Assembly: GCF_003688555.1 (NCBI RefSeq)
Contig: NZ_REFR01000015.1
Coordinates: forward strand, 62,001 to 126,000
DNA from: Eilatimonas milleporae
Lineage (GTDB): Bacteria; Pseudomonadota; Alphaproteobacteria; Sphingomonadales; Kordiimonadaceae
Direction: 5' to 3'
DNA: 64,000 nt
Shown: positions 35,548-44,147 of the stretch, piece by piece
Numbering within the stretch: position 1 is the stretch's first letter
Layout of the letters: each line of letters begins with the position of its first letter
Notes under the pieces: model-generated
The model's database searches: none
Told to the model about the DNA's origin: nothing
Seen by the model: only the letters and a program-made list of their open reading frames with translations
Position numbers and translations under genes: made by a program

Positions 35548-36642
35548 GTGGTCTGCACCGACAGCGTCGGCAATTCCGGTGAAACCGTCCGCCTTCAGTC
35601 GTTCCGCAAGCCCCGTGGTGATCCGTTTGACCAGTTCCGGCCCTTCAAAAACAAGGGCGCTGTACAGCTGTACCAGACTGGCGCCGGCCCTAATTTTCGC
35701 ATAAGCCTCTTCCGGTCCGGAGATGCCTCCGACACCCACCAGCGGTATGGCCCCATGCGTTGCACGATAAAAAGCGGCGAGGCGGTCCGTCGACAGGTCA
35801 AAAAGCGGTCTGCCCGACAGTCCTCCGGATTCACGGTAAGCAATCGGGGATAACCCGTCGGGGCGGGTGACAGTGGTGTTGCCAAGAATGACACCGTCCA
35901 TAACGCCTTTTGCGGCCAGGCCCGCAATATCCGCAAGACTTTCATCGTTGAGATCGGGCGCCAGTTTGACAACCAGCGGCAGTTTGCGCGGAATATTCAG
36001 GTCCGTCTGTGCGGTTCTGATATCGGCCATCAGGTCTTTCAGCGTGTCGGCCTGCTGAAGATCGCGCAGGCCCGGCGTATTGGGGCTGGAGATGTTGATG
36101 GTAATATAGTCGGCCGAGGCGCTGACGGCCGTCAGGCCGATACCGTAATCGGCAAGGCGGTTTTCACTGTCTTTGTTGGCGCCGATGTTGGCGCCCACAA
36201 CCACGCCGCCGCTGCCCCTGCCGTGCCGATCCCTGTAACGGTTCAGGCGGGCGGCCAGTCCCGCGACACCGCCATTGTTGAAACCCATACGGTTGATCAC
36301 CGCACGGTCACGGGTAAGGCGGAACAGTCGGGGTTTGGGGTTGCCGGGTTGTGGACGGGGCGTGACGGTACCGACTTCAACAAATCCGAAACCCAGACGT
36401 CCGAGCGCCTCCAGGGCGACACCGTCCTTGTCAAAACCTGCGGCCAATCCCACGGGACTGGGAAAATTCAAACCGAAGACGCTGATGGCAAGGGAGCCGT
36501 CCCCGCACGGCCCGATTTTGTCCGTGGGCCGGGCCGGGCCTGCCAGTGCCGGGCAGTATGACAGGCATTGCAGGCTGACAGTGTGGGCAAATTCAGCCGG
36601 CAGACGGGTGATCAGGGGTTTCAGAAGGCCGTAAAAGGTCAT
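35533..36642 (-). CDS. pyrD: Dihydroorotate dehydrogenase (quinone), class 2
   Basis: Membrane-associated FMN enzyme that oxidises dihydroorotate to orotate in pyrimidine synthesis and passes electrons to ubiquinone. The class 2 N-terminal membrane-contact helices (MTFYGLLKPLITRLPAEFAH) are present. FMN and substrate motifs are VGLAAGFDKDG, FVEVGTVTPRPQPGNPKPR, NRMGFNNGG and the catalytic-serine region INISSPNTPGLRDLQ. VGVGGISGPEEAYAKI closes the barrel. ATG 36642 overlaps the DUF952 stop by four bases, so they are coupled. The 369-residue length is normal. Confidence 0.96.
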   Translation of the reverse strand: MTFYGLLKPLITRLPAEFAHTVSLQCLSYCPALAGPARPTDKIGPCGDGSLAISVFGLNFPSPVGLAAGFDKDGVALEALGRLGFGFVEVGTVTPRPQPGNPKPRLFRLTRDRAVINRMGFNNGGVAGLAARLNRYRDRHGRGSGGVVVGANIGANKDSENRLADYGIGLTAVSASADYITINISSPNTPGLRDLQQADTLKDLMADIRTAQTDLNIPRKLPLVVKLAPDLNDESLADIAGLAAKGVMDGVILGNTTVTRPDGLSPIAYRESGGLSGRPLFDLSTDRLAAFYRATHGAIPLVGVGGISGPEEAYAKIRAGASLVQLYSALVFEGPELVKRITTGLAERLKADGFTGIADAVGADHPQSS

Positions 36643-37067
36643 CGTCCGGTATCCTCGCCCGTGTCGCCGCACCCAAGCAAAAGGATATGGTCCGGTATGT
36701 CATGCCGTCCGTCCGGCAGACGCGCAATCGCGGACTCGCCGATGACGGTATCGCTGTACAATACAGTGTAAAGATGAGGAAACAGGGCGCCACCGCGTGA
36801 TGGTTCCCACTTCAGGCTGTTTGCCGGTAGATGGTGGGTCGATATTGCGAGCAACCGCAATTCATCCTCCCCAGCGAAATATTTGGCGAGTGTGCCGGCC
36901 ACCTGATCGCGAGCGGACAGATGGATAAAGCCGTCCCGCTGGTCGTCCGGTGAGCCTTCGAAACGACCGGACGTGCAAAAATCCGTCCATTCCCGAGGGC
37001 GCAGGATTTTAAAAACGACCTGCGTCTGCGGGTCCGTTTCTGTCTGACGTGAGGCGTGTCCGGTCAT
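36639..37067 (-). CDS. DUF952 family protein
   Basis: A 142-residue cytosolic protein. The family core runs VFKILRPREWTDFCTSGRFEGSP, then DGFIHLSARDQVAGTLAKYF with the hallmark FIHLS, and ends with LYTVLYSDTVIG. The fold resembles ADP-ribosyltransferase-like small domains, but no activity is established for the family. The ATG at 37067 has GGAAAG four bases upstream and is preferred over 37079 and 37145. It is translationally coupled to pyrD, a pairing often seen in alphaproteobacteria. Confidence 0.85.
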   Translation of the reverse strand: MTGHASRQTETDPQTQVVFKILRPREWTDFCTSGRFEGSPDDQRDGFIHLSARDQVAGTLAKYFAGEDELRLLAISTHHLPANSLKWEPSRGGALFPHLYTVLYSDTVIGESAIARLPDGRHDIPDHILLLGCGDTGEDTGR

Positions 37068-37179
37068 GACGCTTTCCATAGCGCCTGGTCTTCCAGGCGT
37101 CCAGAAAAGCATGATGCCCATCCGATGCGGCCTGATGGGGTCCATCCAGTGCCGGCATGTGCCGACGCCCGTCCTGCGG

Positions 37180-37683
37180 TCAGAAAGCGCTACCGTTTTC
37201 AGGCATGCTGATACCGGTCATTTCCGGCTGTTCCGATGGCATTACAGTGATCCTGGAAATGGGACAGCGCTCTCCCGTCCGGCTGATCAGTGAATCACGG
37301 CCTGCGCACAGCATGTTGCCGACAGGGACATATGTGAAATAGTCGTGAAAGGGAAGCGGCGGGCAGTCCTCGGCCAGCTCGAAAAGCACGCTGTCGCCGG
37401 TTTTCAGATAGAACATCACACGCCGTGCAGTGTCGATGCTGCTGGATGCGACCTGCCGCATGTCGAGGCAGTTGGCCGTCCCCGTTTCCTGAAGGGCCGT
37501 GTCCGCCATGATGACCGGTGTCTGAACCATTGCCGGGCGCGGGGGATCGATGGGGGCATCCCGCGGTCCATCCTGTGCGGCCACGGTGCCAAGGCATGCC
37601 GCCAAGGTGCAAAAAGCGGAGAGCCCCATTGCCGCATGGTACGCGGTTTTTTCGCGGCGATCGTATCGTCTAATATCTGACAT
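37180..37683 (-). CDS. Small secreted cysteine-containing protein, DUF6491-like
   Basis: A 167-residue exported protein with an N-terminal signal region (GLSAFCTLAACLGTVAA, cleavage near AAQ). The mature part contains NCLDMRQVASSSIDTARRV, LFELAEDCPPLPFHDYFTY, MLCAGRDS and ERCPISRITV. The four cysteines with this spacing resemble DUF6491, a small periplasmic family found in alpha- and gammaproteobacteria. This is from memory and not secure. Function is unknown. It is transcribed toward DUF952-pyrD from 113 bases upstream. Confidence 0.6.
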   Translation of the reverse strand: MSDIRRYDRREKTAYHAAMGLSAFCTLAACLGTVAAQDGPRDAPIDPPRPAMVQTPVIMADTALQETGTANCLDMRQVASSSIDTARRVMFYLKTGDSVLFELAEDCPPLPFHDYFTYVPVGNMLCAGRDSLISRTGERCPISRITVMPSEQPEMTGISMPENGSAF

Positions 37684-37968
37684 GCCAGCCCTTTAGAGTT
37701 TCCGTATTTATTGGTTTTTATATGCCGGAAGATGGCGCCAGCAGTCTGAACGGACCATGAATAGTTGCGCAAGTCTGTCTGTGTCCTTGTGACTGCGGAT
37801 CATGTATCTGTTCCTGTCGTGGCTGTCTTGCAGAGTGGCCCCTTGTACCGGGACGCCGGTCTTCCGACATTAAGACACGTGTCCTGTGCACCGTCACGGT
37901 ATACCGGACAGGCGACGCAGATGAAAATGGCCTGACAAAGGCCTGAAAAACAGGAGCGGTGGATAAGG

Positions 37969-38991
37969 ATGGCCGGCGAGTTGTGGTTGTGGATAAAGGA
38001 AAAGCTGTCGGCTTTTCTGGCATTTCTGGGCAGGGTCCTGGGGATTTTGTGGCGCTATGCGCGCGGTCTTCTGCGCGGCGTCCCGGGACGGACATGGGGT
38101 GTGGCCGCCGCGACCTTACCTGTTGTCTTCATGCTGTATATTCTTGTCGGTATGGCGGTGATTCAACGGGTGGATGACCGGATGGACCAGACTGTAACGG
38201 TGCCACCGGGCGGGTCGCATACGGTGGCAGTGCTGGCATATCTGGTCGAACGCGAGACCAAAACCCACAATTGGACGCCGAACGATCCCTTTTTCCTGCC
38301 GGGCTGGTGGATCGACAATACCCCGAATTATCAGCGCGGCATGATGGGAGCGCTTGGCCGTTTTGCTTTTGAGTTGCGCGATCAGATCGGACGCACCCGC
38401 GGATCCAGCGTCGTCGACCCGGACCTGGAAAAGGCCGCGGGCAACCTGGCGCGGGAACCGGACCGATGGGTGATGGACTTTTCCACATCCTTTCTTCCGA
38501 CCACGCCGTCCGACACGTATTTCCGCGATGCGGCCCGTCAGCTGCATGTCTATAACGGTCGTCTGGCCCTGGGAAATGCGGTGTTCGAACGCCGCGCGGA
38601 CAATCTTCTGGCCACACTGGACCGGATTGCGCTGGATCTGGGCGCGTCGTCCGCCGCACTGGATGATTATATCCGCGAAAACAGCGGCGGCTGGTTTGTC
38701 GACTATGGGTCGGATGACCTGTTCTACCGTGTGAAAGGCCAGGTTTATGCCTACGCATTGTTGCTGACCGCCCTTGAACAGGATTTCGCCGAGATATTGT
38801 CATCGCGTGAACTGGGCGGTCTTTACGGTGAACTTGTGCGGTCCATGCGTGCCGCAGCAATGTTGGAGCCCATTTATGTTTCCAACGGTGCGGTTGATGG
38901 TCTTATGGCCAATCATCTGTCAATGCAGGGATTTTATCTTCTGAGGGCGCGGACGCAATTGCGCGAGGTGACGAATATCCTTCTGAAATGA
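37969..38991 (+). CDS. DUF2333 family membrane-anchored protein
   Basis: A 340-residue protein with one membrane segment at about 44-65 (AATLPVVFMLYILVGMAVI) and a large periplasmic domain. Conserved stretches are WTPNDPFFLPGWWIDNTPNYQ, GMMGALGRFAFELRDQIGR and WFVDYGSDDLFYRVKGQVYAY, which characterise DUF2333. Function is unknown. The 285 bases upstream hold no other gene. The ATG is preceded by AGGAG at a long 12-base spacing. The universal stress protein gene follows about 100 bases later on the same strand. Confidence 0.88.
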   Translation: MAGELWLWIKEKLSAFLAFLGRVLGILWRYARGLLRGVPGRTWGVAAATLPVVFMLYILVGMAVIQRVDDRMDQTVTVPPGGSHTVAVLAYLVERETKTHNWTPNDPFFLPGWWIDNTPNYQRGMMGALGRFAFELRDQIGRTRGSSVVDPDLEKAAGNLAREPDRWVMDFSTSFLPTTPSDTYFRDAARQLHVYNGRLALGNAVFERRADNLLATLDRIALDLGASSAALDDYIRENSGGWFVDYGSDDLFYRVKGQVYAYALLLTALEQDFAEILSSRELGGLYGELVRSMRAAAMLEPIYVSNGAVDGLMANHLSMQGFYLLRARTQLREVTNILLK

Positions 38992-39096
38992 CGATATGCG
39001 AAACGCCGTACCCGAGGCAGGTGAGAGCAATCAAATCTCTTGCCAGCGTCAAAGTGCGCTGTCACTCTCGGCTGTTGAGGGAAGGATAAGGCGGTG

Positions 39097-39651
39097 ATGT
39101 TGGGAGAAACGGACAACGTGCCTTCGGAAAATGGCGGCGGCTCTTCCGGGAGCCCGGTCGTTCATTCGCCGCTGAAACCGATCAAGAAACGTTTTCGCAA
39201 GTTTCTGGTGGTGGTGGACGACTCTCCGGAATCGAAGGTGGCGATCCGTTTCGCCGCGGCGCGCGCGGCGCATATCACCGGTGGGGGTCTGATCCTGTTT
39301 CATTGCATCCGCCCCGGCGAATTCCAGCACTGGGTTGCCGTTGCCGACCGGATGCGGGAAGAATCCCACGAAGAAGCCCAAGCGCTGCTTGACGATATGG
39401 CGACGCGTATTTATGAGCAATGGAGTGTAGAGCCCGACAAAATCATTGTCGAGGGCGATCCCAAGGAAGAGCTGAAAGCCTTTGTCGAGCGCACGCCCGA
39501 TCTGTTTTGCCTTGTTCTCGGTGCGGGTGAAGGCAAGGACCCCGGTCCGCTTGTCGACTATTTTGCCCACGACCATGTCAATGATCTGCCATGCCCTGTT
39601 ATCCTGATTCCCGGCACCATGAGTTACGAACAGGTGGATGACATGGCCTGA
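39097..39651 (+). CDS. Universal stress protein UspA family
   Basis: A 184-residue protein with one Usp domain after a basic, disordered N-terminus of about 35 residues. The domain starts KFLVVVDDSPESKVAIRFA and has GGGLILFHCIRPGEF, then KIIVEGDPKEELKAFVER. The ATP-binding motif (G-x2-G-x9-GS) is degenerate: LVLGAGEGKDPGPLVDYFA lacks the final GS, so this may be a non-ATP-binding Usp. ATG 39097 with AAGGCGG upstream is preferred over the GTG three bases earlier. It is convergent with the SDR gene. Confidence 0.87.
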   Translation: MLGETDNVPSENGGGSSGSPVVHSPLKPIKKRFRKFLVVVDDSPESKVAIRFAAARAAHITGGGLILFHCIRPGEFQHWVAVADRMREESHEEAQALLDDMATRIYEQWSVEPDKIIVEGDPKEELKAFVERTPDLFCLVLGAGEGKDPGPLVDYFAHDHVNDLPCPVILIPGTMSYEQVDDMA

Positions 39652-39666
39652 TGAAGGGCCGATGGG

Positions 39667-40605
39667 CTAACCTGCTTTACCGGCGACCTGTTTTTCCGCC
39701 GCGACAAGCTCGTCCAGTGCGGATTCAAAAGTGGGATACCGCAAGCGTATGCCCAGCACATCCTTTACCCGGGTGTTTTTCACCCGTTTGCTTTCCGTGT
39801 AGAAACTGCGTGCCATCGGGCTGATGTCCGCCTGTTCGAATGGAATGGCCGGGGGCGGTACCATGCCAAGGGCTTCGGCCGCCATTTCGATAACCGTTTG
39901 CGGTGGCAAGGGTTTGTCGTCAGCCATATTGAAAATGTCATGCCCGGCTGTGGATGTCATACCGGCCCAAAGCGCCTGTTCGATGTCTGACACATGGACG
40001 CGGCTGAACACCTGATTTTCCTTTATGATCCGGCGGGCGGTGCCGGCCATGAGGCTTTTGACCGCATTGCGTCCCGGCCCGTATATGCCCGCCAGGCGGA
40101 AAACATGCAGCCTTGCCGCCAGACTGTCAGCCAGCCCGCGCCAGGCATGTTCAGCTTTCAGCCGTCGTTTGCCGCGGTCCAGATGCGGTTTGAGCGTGCT
40201 GGTTTCATCCACCCAGGCGCCGGCGTGGTCGCCGTAAACATTGGTGCTGGACAGATAGCCGATCCAGCCAGGTCCGGTCAGGCTTTTCAGCCAGTCGCCG
40301 GCAATGCGCAGCACCGGATCATCGCCGGCACCGGTCCGCTCAGGTGCGATGGTGGTCAGTATGTGACTGACCGGTGCCAGGGACGACGGGTTAAAATGGC
40401 CGTCTTCCATACGAACGGGGGTGATGCCTTGTTTTTCCAGGGCGTCGCGGGCTTCCGGCCGGCGCCATGTGGCGCTGACGGTCCATCCCGCCTCAAGTGC
40501 CCTGTCCATGACACCGGTCGCGCTGTACCCCGGTCCGAAAACAAAGAGATGGGGCTTCTGCCCTTGCGTGCGCGTATCAGTATGCGGAGAGGGGATATCA
40601 GACAT
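39667..40605 (-). CDS. NAD(P)-dependent epimerase/dehydratase-like protein (SDR, YeeZ-like)
   Basis: Extended short-chain dehydrogenase/reductase of 312 residues. The nucleotide motif is FVFGPGYSATGVMDRALEAG, the GxGYxxxG variant of the atypical SDRs (YeeZ group). YLSSTNVYGDHAGAWVDE places the usual Y but a catalytic YxxxK is not evident. FRLAGIYGPGRN and HVSDIEQALWAGM are typical of this branch. The substrate is unknown. Its start is divergent from the TPR protein, with 51 bases between the two ATGs. Confidence 0.82.
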   Translation of the reverse strand: MSDIPSPHTDTRTQGQKPHLFVFGPGYSATGVMDRALEAGWTVSATWRRPEARDALEKQGITPVRMEDGHFNPSSLAPVSHILTTIAPERTGAGDDPVLRIAGDWLKSLTGPGWIGYLSSTNVYGDHAGAWVDETSTLKPHLDRGKRRLKAEHAWRGLADSLAARLHVFRLAGIYGPGRNAVKSLMAGTARRIIKENQVFSRVHVSDIEQALWAGMTSTAGHDIFNMADDKPLPPQTVIEMAAEALGMVPPPAIPFEQADISPMARSFYTESKRVKNTRVKDVLGIRLRYPTFESALDELVAAEKQVAGKAG

Positions 40606-40656
40606 ACCGGGTTTGCCTTGATTTTGCCGTGCGCCTTCGCCAGTCTCCGGCGCATT

Positions 40657-41550
40657 ATGATTTTTGCCCGAACCATAAACGGACAGGGCCTGTCAGCCCG
40701 CACATTAGCAAGCCGTGCGATATTTGGCATGGCCTTTATTGCCGGTGCCGCTGTCGTTTCAGCCGCCGCGCCCGATGACATGGATGACCCGGCGGCGCAG
40801 GAACACCGTTATGGCAGATGCGTGGAGATGGCTGAAAAAGCCCCTGATCGCGGTATCAACCTGGCATTGGAATGGCAGAGCCAGGGCGGGGGCGTTCCGG
40901 CGCGGCATTGTGAGGCGCTGGGGCTGTTTTACGGTAAGGAATTTGGCGAGGCAGCCATCCGCCTGGAAAGTCTGGCCGAGGATATGCGTTTGGGTCGGGA
41001 CATGCCCATACGTGACGGCAAGGCTTTTGCCGCCGGGCCCACGATGATTGCGGACACATGGAGCCAGGCGGCGAACGCCTGGCTGCTTCAGGGGGAAACC
41101 GTGCGGGCCGAAGCGGCAATCGACCGCGCCATTGCCATCTGTGCAAGCGATGATCCGCTCTATGCCACCCTGATTCTGGACCGAGCCCGGATTGCGGCCG
41201 CCGACGGTGATTACGGCCTTGCCCTGGAGGATCTGAAACAGGTTCAGTTACTGGATTCCGGGCGGAAAGATATCCTTATTCTAATCGCGTCTGCGGCCCG
41301 CGAGCTGGGTGCATATGCGGATGCTTTAGTTGTCCTGGACGACTACCAGGCAATTTTCCCTGATGATCCTGTGGGCTATCTGGAACGTGGCAATCTTCTT
41401 GAAGCCATGGGTGATATTGCCGGCGCCCGCGCGGCATGGCTCAAAGTGCTGAACCTTGCGCCTGACGGTCCCGACGGTGAGGCGGCCCGGGCCAACATAC
41501 AGCGGCTCGATGTCACGCTGAATGACCCGGATGTGGCGGCGGCAGGCTGA
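40657..41550 (+). CDS. Secreted tetratricopeptide-repeat protein
   Basis: A 297-residue exported protein with a signal peptide (core IFGMAFIAGAAVVSA, cleavage near SAAA). It carries several TPR motifs: AANAWLLQGETVRAEAAIDRA, ARIAAADGDYGLALEDLKQV, ARELGAYADALVVLDDYQAI and GNLLEAMGDIAGARAAWLKVL. Such proteins act as periplasmic scaffolds. Nothing gives a specific role. ATG 40657 is chosen because it precedes the signal peptide; the upstream frame is antisense to the SDR gene. It is convergent with the MurF-like gene. Confidence 0.8.
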   Translation: MIFARTINGQGLSARTLASRAIFGMAFIAGAAVVSAAAPDDMDDPAAQEHRYGRCVEMAEKAPDRGINLALEWQSQGGGVPARHCEALGLFYGKEFGEAAIRLESLAEDMRLGRDMPIRDGKAFAAGPTMIADTWSQAANAWLLQGETVRAEAAIDRAIAICASDDPLYATLILDRARIAAADGDYGLALEDLKQVQLLDSGRKDILILIASAARELGAYADALVVLDDYQAIFPDDPVGYLERGNLLEAMGDIAGARAAWLKVLNLAPDGPDGEAARANIQRLDVTLNDPDVAAAG

Positions 41551-41579
41551 CGCCCAAGGGCTTCGGACGGCGGTTTCCG

Positions 41580-43268
41580 CTAAAGCCGGATTTTCGTCTC
41601 GTACAGGTCGGGCAGATTGTTTTCAAACAGCACCGCGTCCCCTGCGCCCCAAGTGGAGCGGACCCAGTTTTCCGCGTCCGCCTGTTCGGTAAAGCTCTTT
41701 ACGGTAATCGCGCCGCTGTTTCCGGCGTCGGCCAGTGCGTCGACAAAACTTGGAATCCGTTCCGGCGTGACCACCGCGATAATATCGCAGTGTTTTGCCG
41801 CCAGGTGCCCAAGGCGCTCATGCTCGCTGTCGTGCCGTTCGCCGAGTTCGACCATACCCGGGGTGATCAGAATACGCCGGCCGCCCTCCTTGCGCAGGGC
41901 ATCAAGGCATTCCAGACCTGCGGCAAAGCCGATGGGGTTGGAATTATAGGCGTCATCGATGATTGCGATTCCGTCAGGGGTTTTCGTCACATCCAGCCTG
42001 TGCTTGACCTGCGGCATGGTCTTCAGCGCCGCCTTGATCGCCGCCCACGGCATCCCTAGGCGGCGTGCCGCGGCCGCGGCTGCGGCGATATTGCCCGCCT
42101 GTGGGCGGCCATAAATGGGAACGTCCAGAGTGATGTCCTCATCCCCGTCCATCAGATGAAGGCAGAGACCGTCCGCCGTCAGGACGATATCCTTCAGGGT
42201 AATGTCATTTTCCGGCGCGGGCCCTTGGCCGACAAACTGATAATGGCCCTGCCGTCTGCCAGTCTGTTCCGCCAGAAGGTAGGCGGGAACACCGTCCCGG
42301 TTGACGGTGACGGTTCCGCCTTTTTCAAATGTTGCCTCAGCCAACTCGAACTTTGTCTGGGCGACGGCCGCCAACGATTTGAAACGCTCGTAATGGGCGT
42401 CGCCGACAGCGGTGATTATGGCGGTATCCGGAGGCGCCAGCCGGCAAAGCCGGGCGATGGATCCGGGTCCGTACGCGCCCATTTCCACGATGAAGTAGCG
42501 GATGTCAGGTGTCAGCTTTTCCCGGATGATCCGGGTGATTCCCATTTCCGTGTTCACGCTGCCCGGTGTCATCAGTGTCGGTGCATATGCTGACAGGATA
42601 TGCCCCAGAATATGTTTGGTTGATGTTTTTCCGAAGGATCCGGTGATCCCGATCACCGTCGGATTGAGCCTGGACAGTTTTTCCACAGCCTCGGCGCGGA
42701 AACCCGCCTTGACCCGTTTTTCCGCAGGCGACAGCAGTGCATTCGCCAGTACCAGCAGAAAGGGCAGAAACTGGACCCAGACAACAGCGAGCAGCGCGGC
42801 CCATGCCGGCCCTGTAAATACCGGTATCCTTCCATAGGCATATATGACCATGGCTGTGCCGGCCAGAAGCAACAGATCCGCCAGAACGGTATAGACGTTC
42901 AGGATGCGCCGTGCACGCTGTGTCATGATCAGAGGCTTTTTGGCATTGCGATAGGCCCGTGTCCGCAGAATGCCGGTCAGCCCGCCAATCGGCAGGAAAA
43001 TCGCCCCGAGGGTCTCCAGCCAGGGCAGACCGGATGCATCCCCACCGGCAAGCAGCGCAAATGCTGCAATCAGACACAGGCTGGCGGTGACATCAAAAGC
43101 GCGGTTGGTGCCCATCCATGCCAGGAATCGCGGGCCGTCATATTCTTCCTGCTGGAAAAAGCGCAGATAAAAACGGCCGCGTGCGATACCGAGCCATAGA
43201 AAAGCGGCTATGGCGGGACCCGCCACGATCCAGAATGTGGACGGCAGGGCGGAAAAAGCGTCGGTCAT
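41580..43268 (-). CDS. MurF-like Mur ligase with N-terminal multi-pass membrane region
   Basis: ATP-dependent amide ligase of the Mur family fused to a membrane domain. Residues 1-190 hold about five membrane segments (about 12-28, 60-76, 84-102, 128-146, 155-178) in place of MurF domain 1, which binds the UDP-MurNAc peptide. The central domain has P-loop GITGSFGKTSTK (K214), then FIVEMGAYGPGSIARL and ITAVGDAHYERF. The C-terminal domain has IIDDAYNSNPIGFAAGLECL and ITPGMVELGERHDSEH, all closest to MurF. ATP use is likely; the acceptor is probably membrane-associated or differently presented. Last gene of the ddl-like operon, outside any dcw cluster. Confidence 0.8.
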   Translation of the reverse strand: MTDAFSALPSTFWIVAGPAIAAFLWLGIARGRFYLRFFQQEEYDGPRFLAWMGTNRAFDVTASLCLIAAFALLAGGDASGLPWLETLGAIFLPIGGLTGILRTRAYRNAKKPLIMTQRARRILNVYTVLADLLLLAGTAMVIYAYGRIPVFTGPAWAALLAVVWVQFLPFLLVLANALLSPAEKRVKAGFRAEAVEKLSRLNPTVIGITGSFGKTSTKHILGHILSAYAPTLMTPGSVNTEMGITRIIREKLTPDIRYFIVEMGAYGPGSIARLCRLAPPDTAIITAVGDAHYERFKSLAAVAQTKFELAEATFEKGGTVTVNRDGVPAYLLAEQTGRRQGHYQFVGQGPAPENDITLKDIVLTADGLCLHLMDGDEDITLDVPIYGRPQAGNIAAAAAAARRLGMPWAAIKAALKTMPQVKHRLDVTKTPDGIAIIDDAYNSNPIGFAAGLECLDALRKEGGRRILITPGMVELGERHDSEHERLGHLAAKHCDIIAVVTPERIPSFVDALADAGNSGAITVKSFTEQADAENWVRSTWGAGDAVLFENNLPDLYETKIRL

Positions 43269-43292
43269 GGCGTAGCTCCCGGATCGCTGTCT

Positions 43293-44147
43293 TTACAGGC
43301 GGTGTTTCCCGGTATGATCAAGCTCCAGATCGTCGAGAAAACCGCGGATCAGCGCTTCGCACTGATAGGCGCCCCGGTCCAATATGTCCAGATGGCCAAA
43401 GCCCCCCAGTTCGTGAAACCGGGCTATGGGCAGGCAGGCCTCATAGCGACGCCCGATTTCCGGCGGTGTGTCCCTGTCTTCGGATCCGTACAACAGCAGG
43501 GTCGGTGCGCGGACTTCGCGGGCGCGGGCACTCAGATCCTCGCGGATGACGCGCACCAGCGTACCGCGCATATCCTCAGCCATTCTATAGTCGGCACTGC
43601 CAAAGCGCTGCCGGTACGCATCGGTCAGTGCCGTACCGGCGATGCTGTCGGTAAAACGGGCGACGCGTCCCAGCTGGCGCAGGAAAAAAGCCCGGATGCG
43701 AAAAGCGGCGCTGCGCCGTGGCGGAATGCCGGCCCCTGAAATCAGGATAAGGGCCGCAACCTTGTCCGGATAGCGGGCGGCAAACTGAATGGCGACCCGT
43801 GCGCCGAAGCTGTGGCCGATGAGAACCACCCCTTCCTGACCTGTACTGTCGGAATAAAGCCTGTTCCATATGGCCGCGAGGTTTTCCGCGTATTCGGCAC
43901 TGCCGGCGGCCTGTCCGTCCACACCGTCGGACAGGCGCGGTGTTGCCCCGAAACCGGGCTGGTCCAACAGCCAGTGCAGGCCGTCATTGCGAAACAGCCG
44001 GCTCAGACGGTGCAGGGACGTGCGGTCATGGCCCCAGCCGTGCAGCCAGACAAAGGGGAGAGGTCCGCCGCCCATCTGTTCGCCTGCCCATGCATCACAG
44101 GGCGGGTTTTGTCTTTGCGTCTCGTTACCGGGCACGGCCTGTTCCAT
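43293..44147 (-). CDS. Alpha/beta hydrolase
   Basis: A 284-residue alpha/beta-fold hydrolase. The nucleophile elbow is LIGHSFGAR (Ser about 112), the oxyanion region is VWLHGWGHDRTS, the acid is probably in YGSEDRDTPPEIG and the histidine in GGFGHLDIL. No signal peptide, so it should act in the cytosol. Its ATG overlaps the ddl-like stop by one base (TAATG) and the MurF-like gene follows 24 bases later, so the three are one operon. Substrate unknown; the context suggests an ester or amide formed or used by the two ligases. Confidence 0.85.
   Translation of the reverse strand: MEQAVPGNETQRQNPPCDAWAGEQMGGGPLPFVWLHGWGHDRTSLHRLSRLFRNDGLHWLLDQPGFGATPRLSDGVDGQAAGSAEYAENLAAIWNRLYSDSTGQEGVVLIGHSFGARVAIQFAARYPDKVAALILISGAGIPPRRSAAFRIRAFFLRQLGRVARFTDSIAGTALTDAYRQRFGSADYRMAEDMRGTLVRVIREDLSARAREVRAPTLLLYGSEDRDTPPEIGRRYEACLPIARFHELGGFGHLDILDRGAYQCEALIRGFLDDLELDHTGKHRL

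Noticed and set aside
37876-37886. GACACGTGTC palindrome as a third parS
   Set aside because: Only the central CACGTG matches; the flanking TGTTNCA and AACA are missing.
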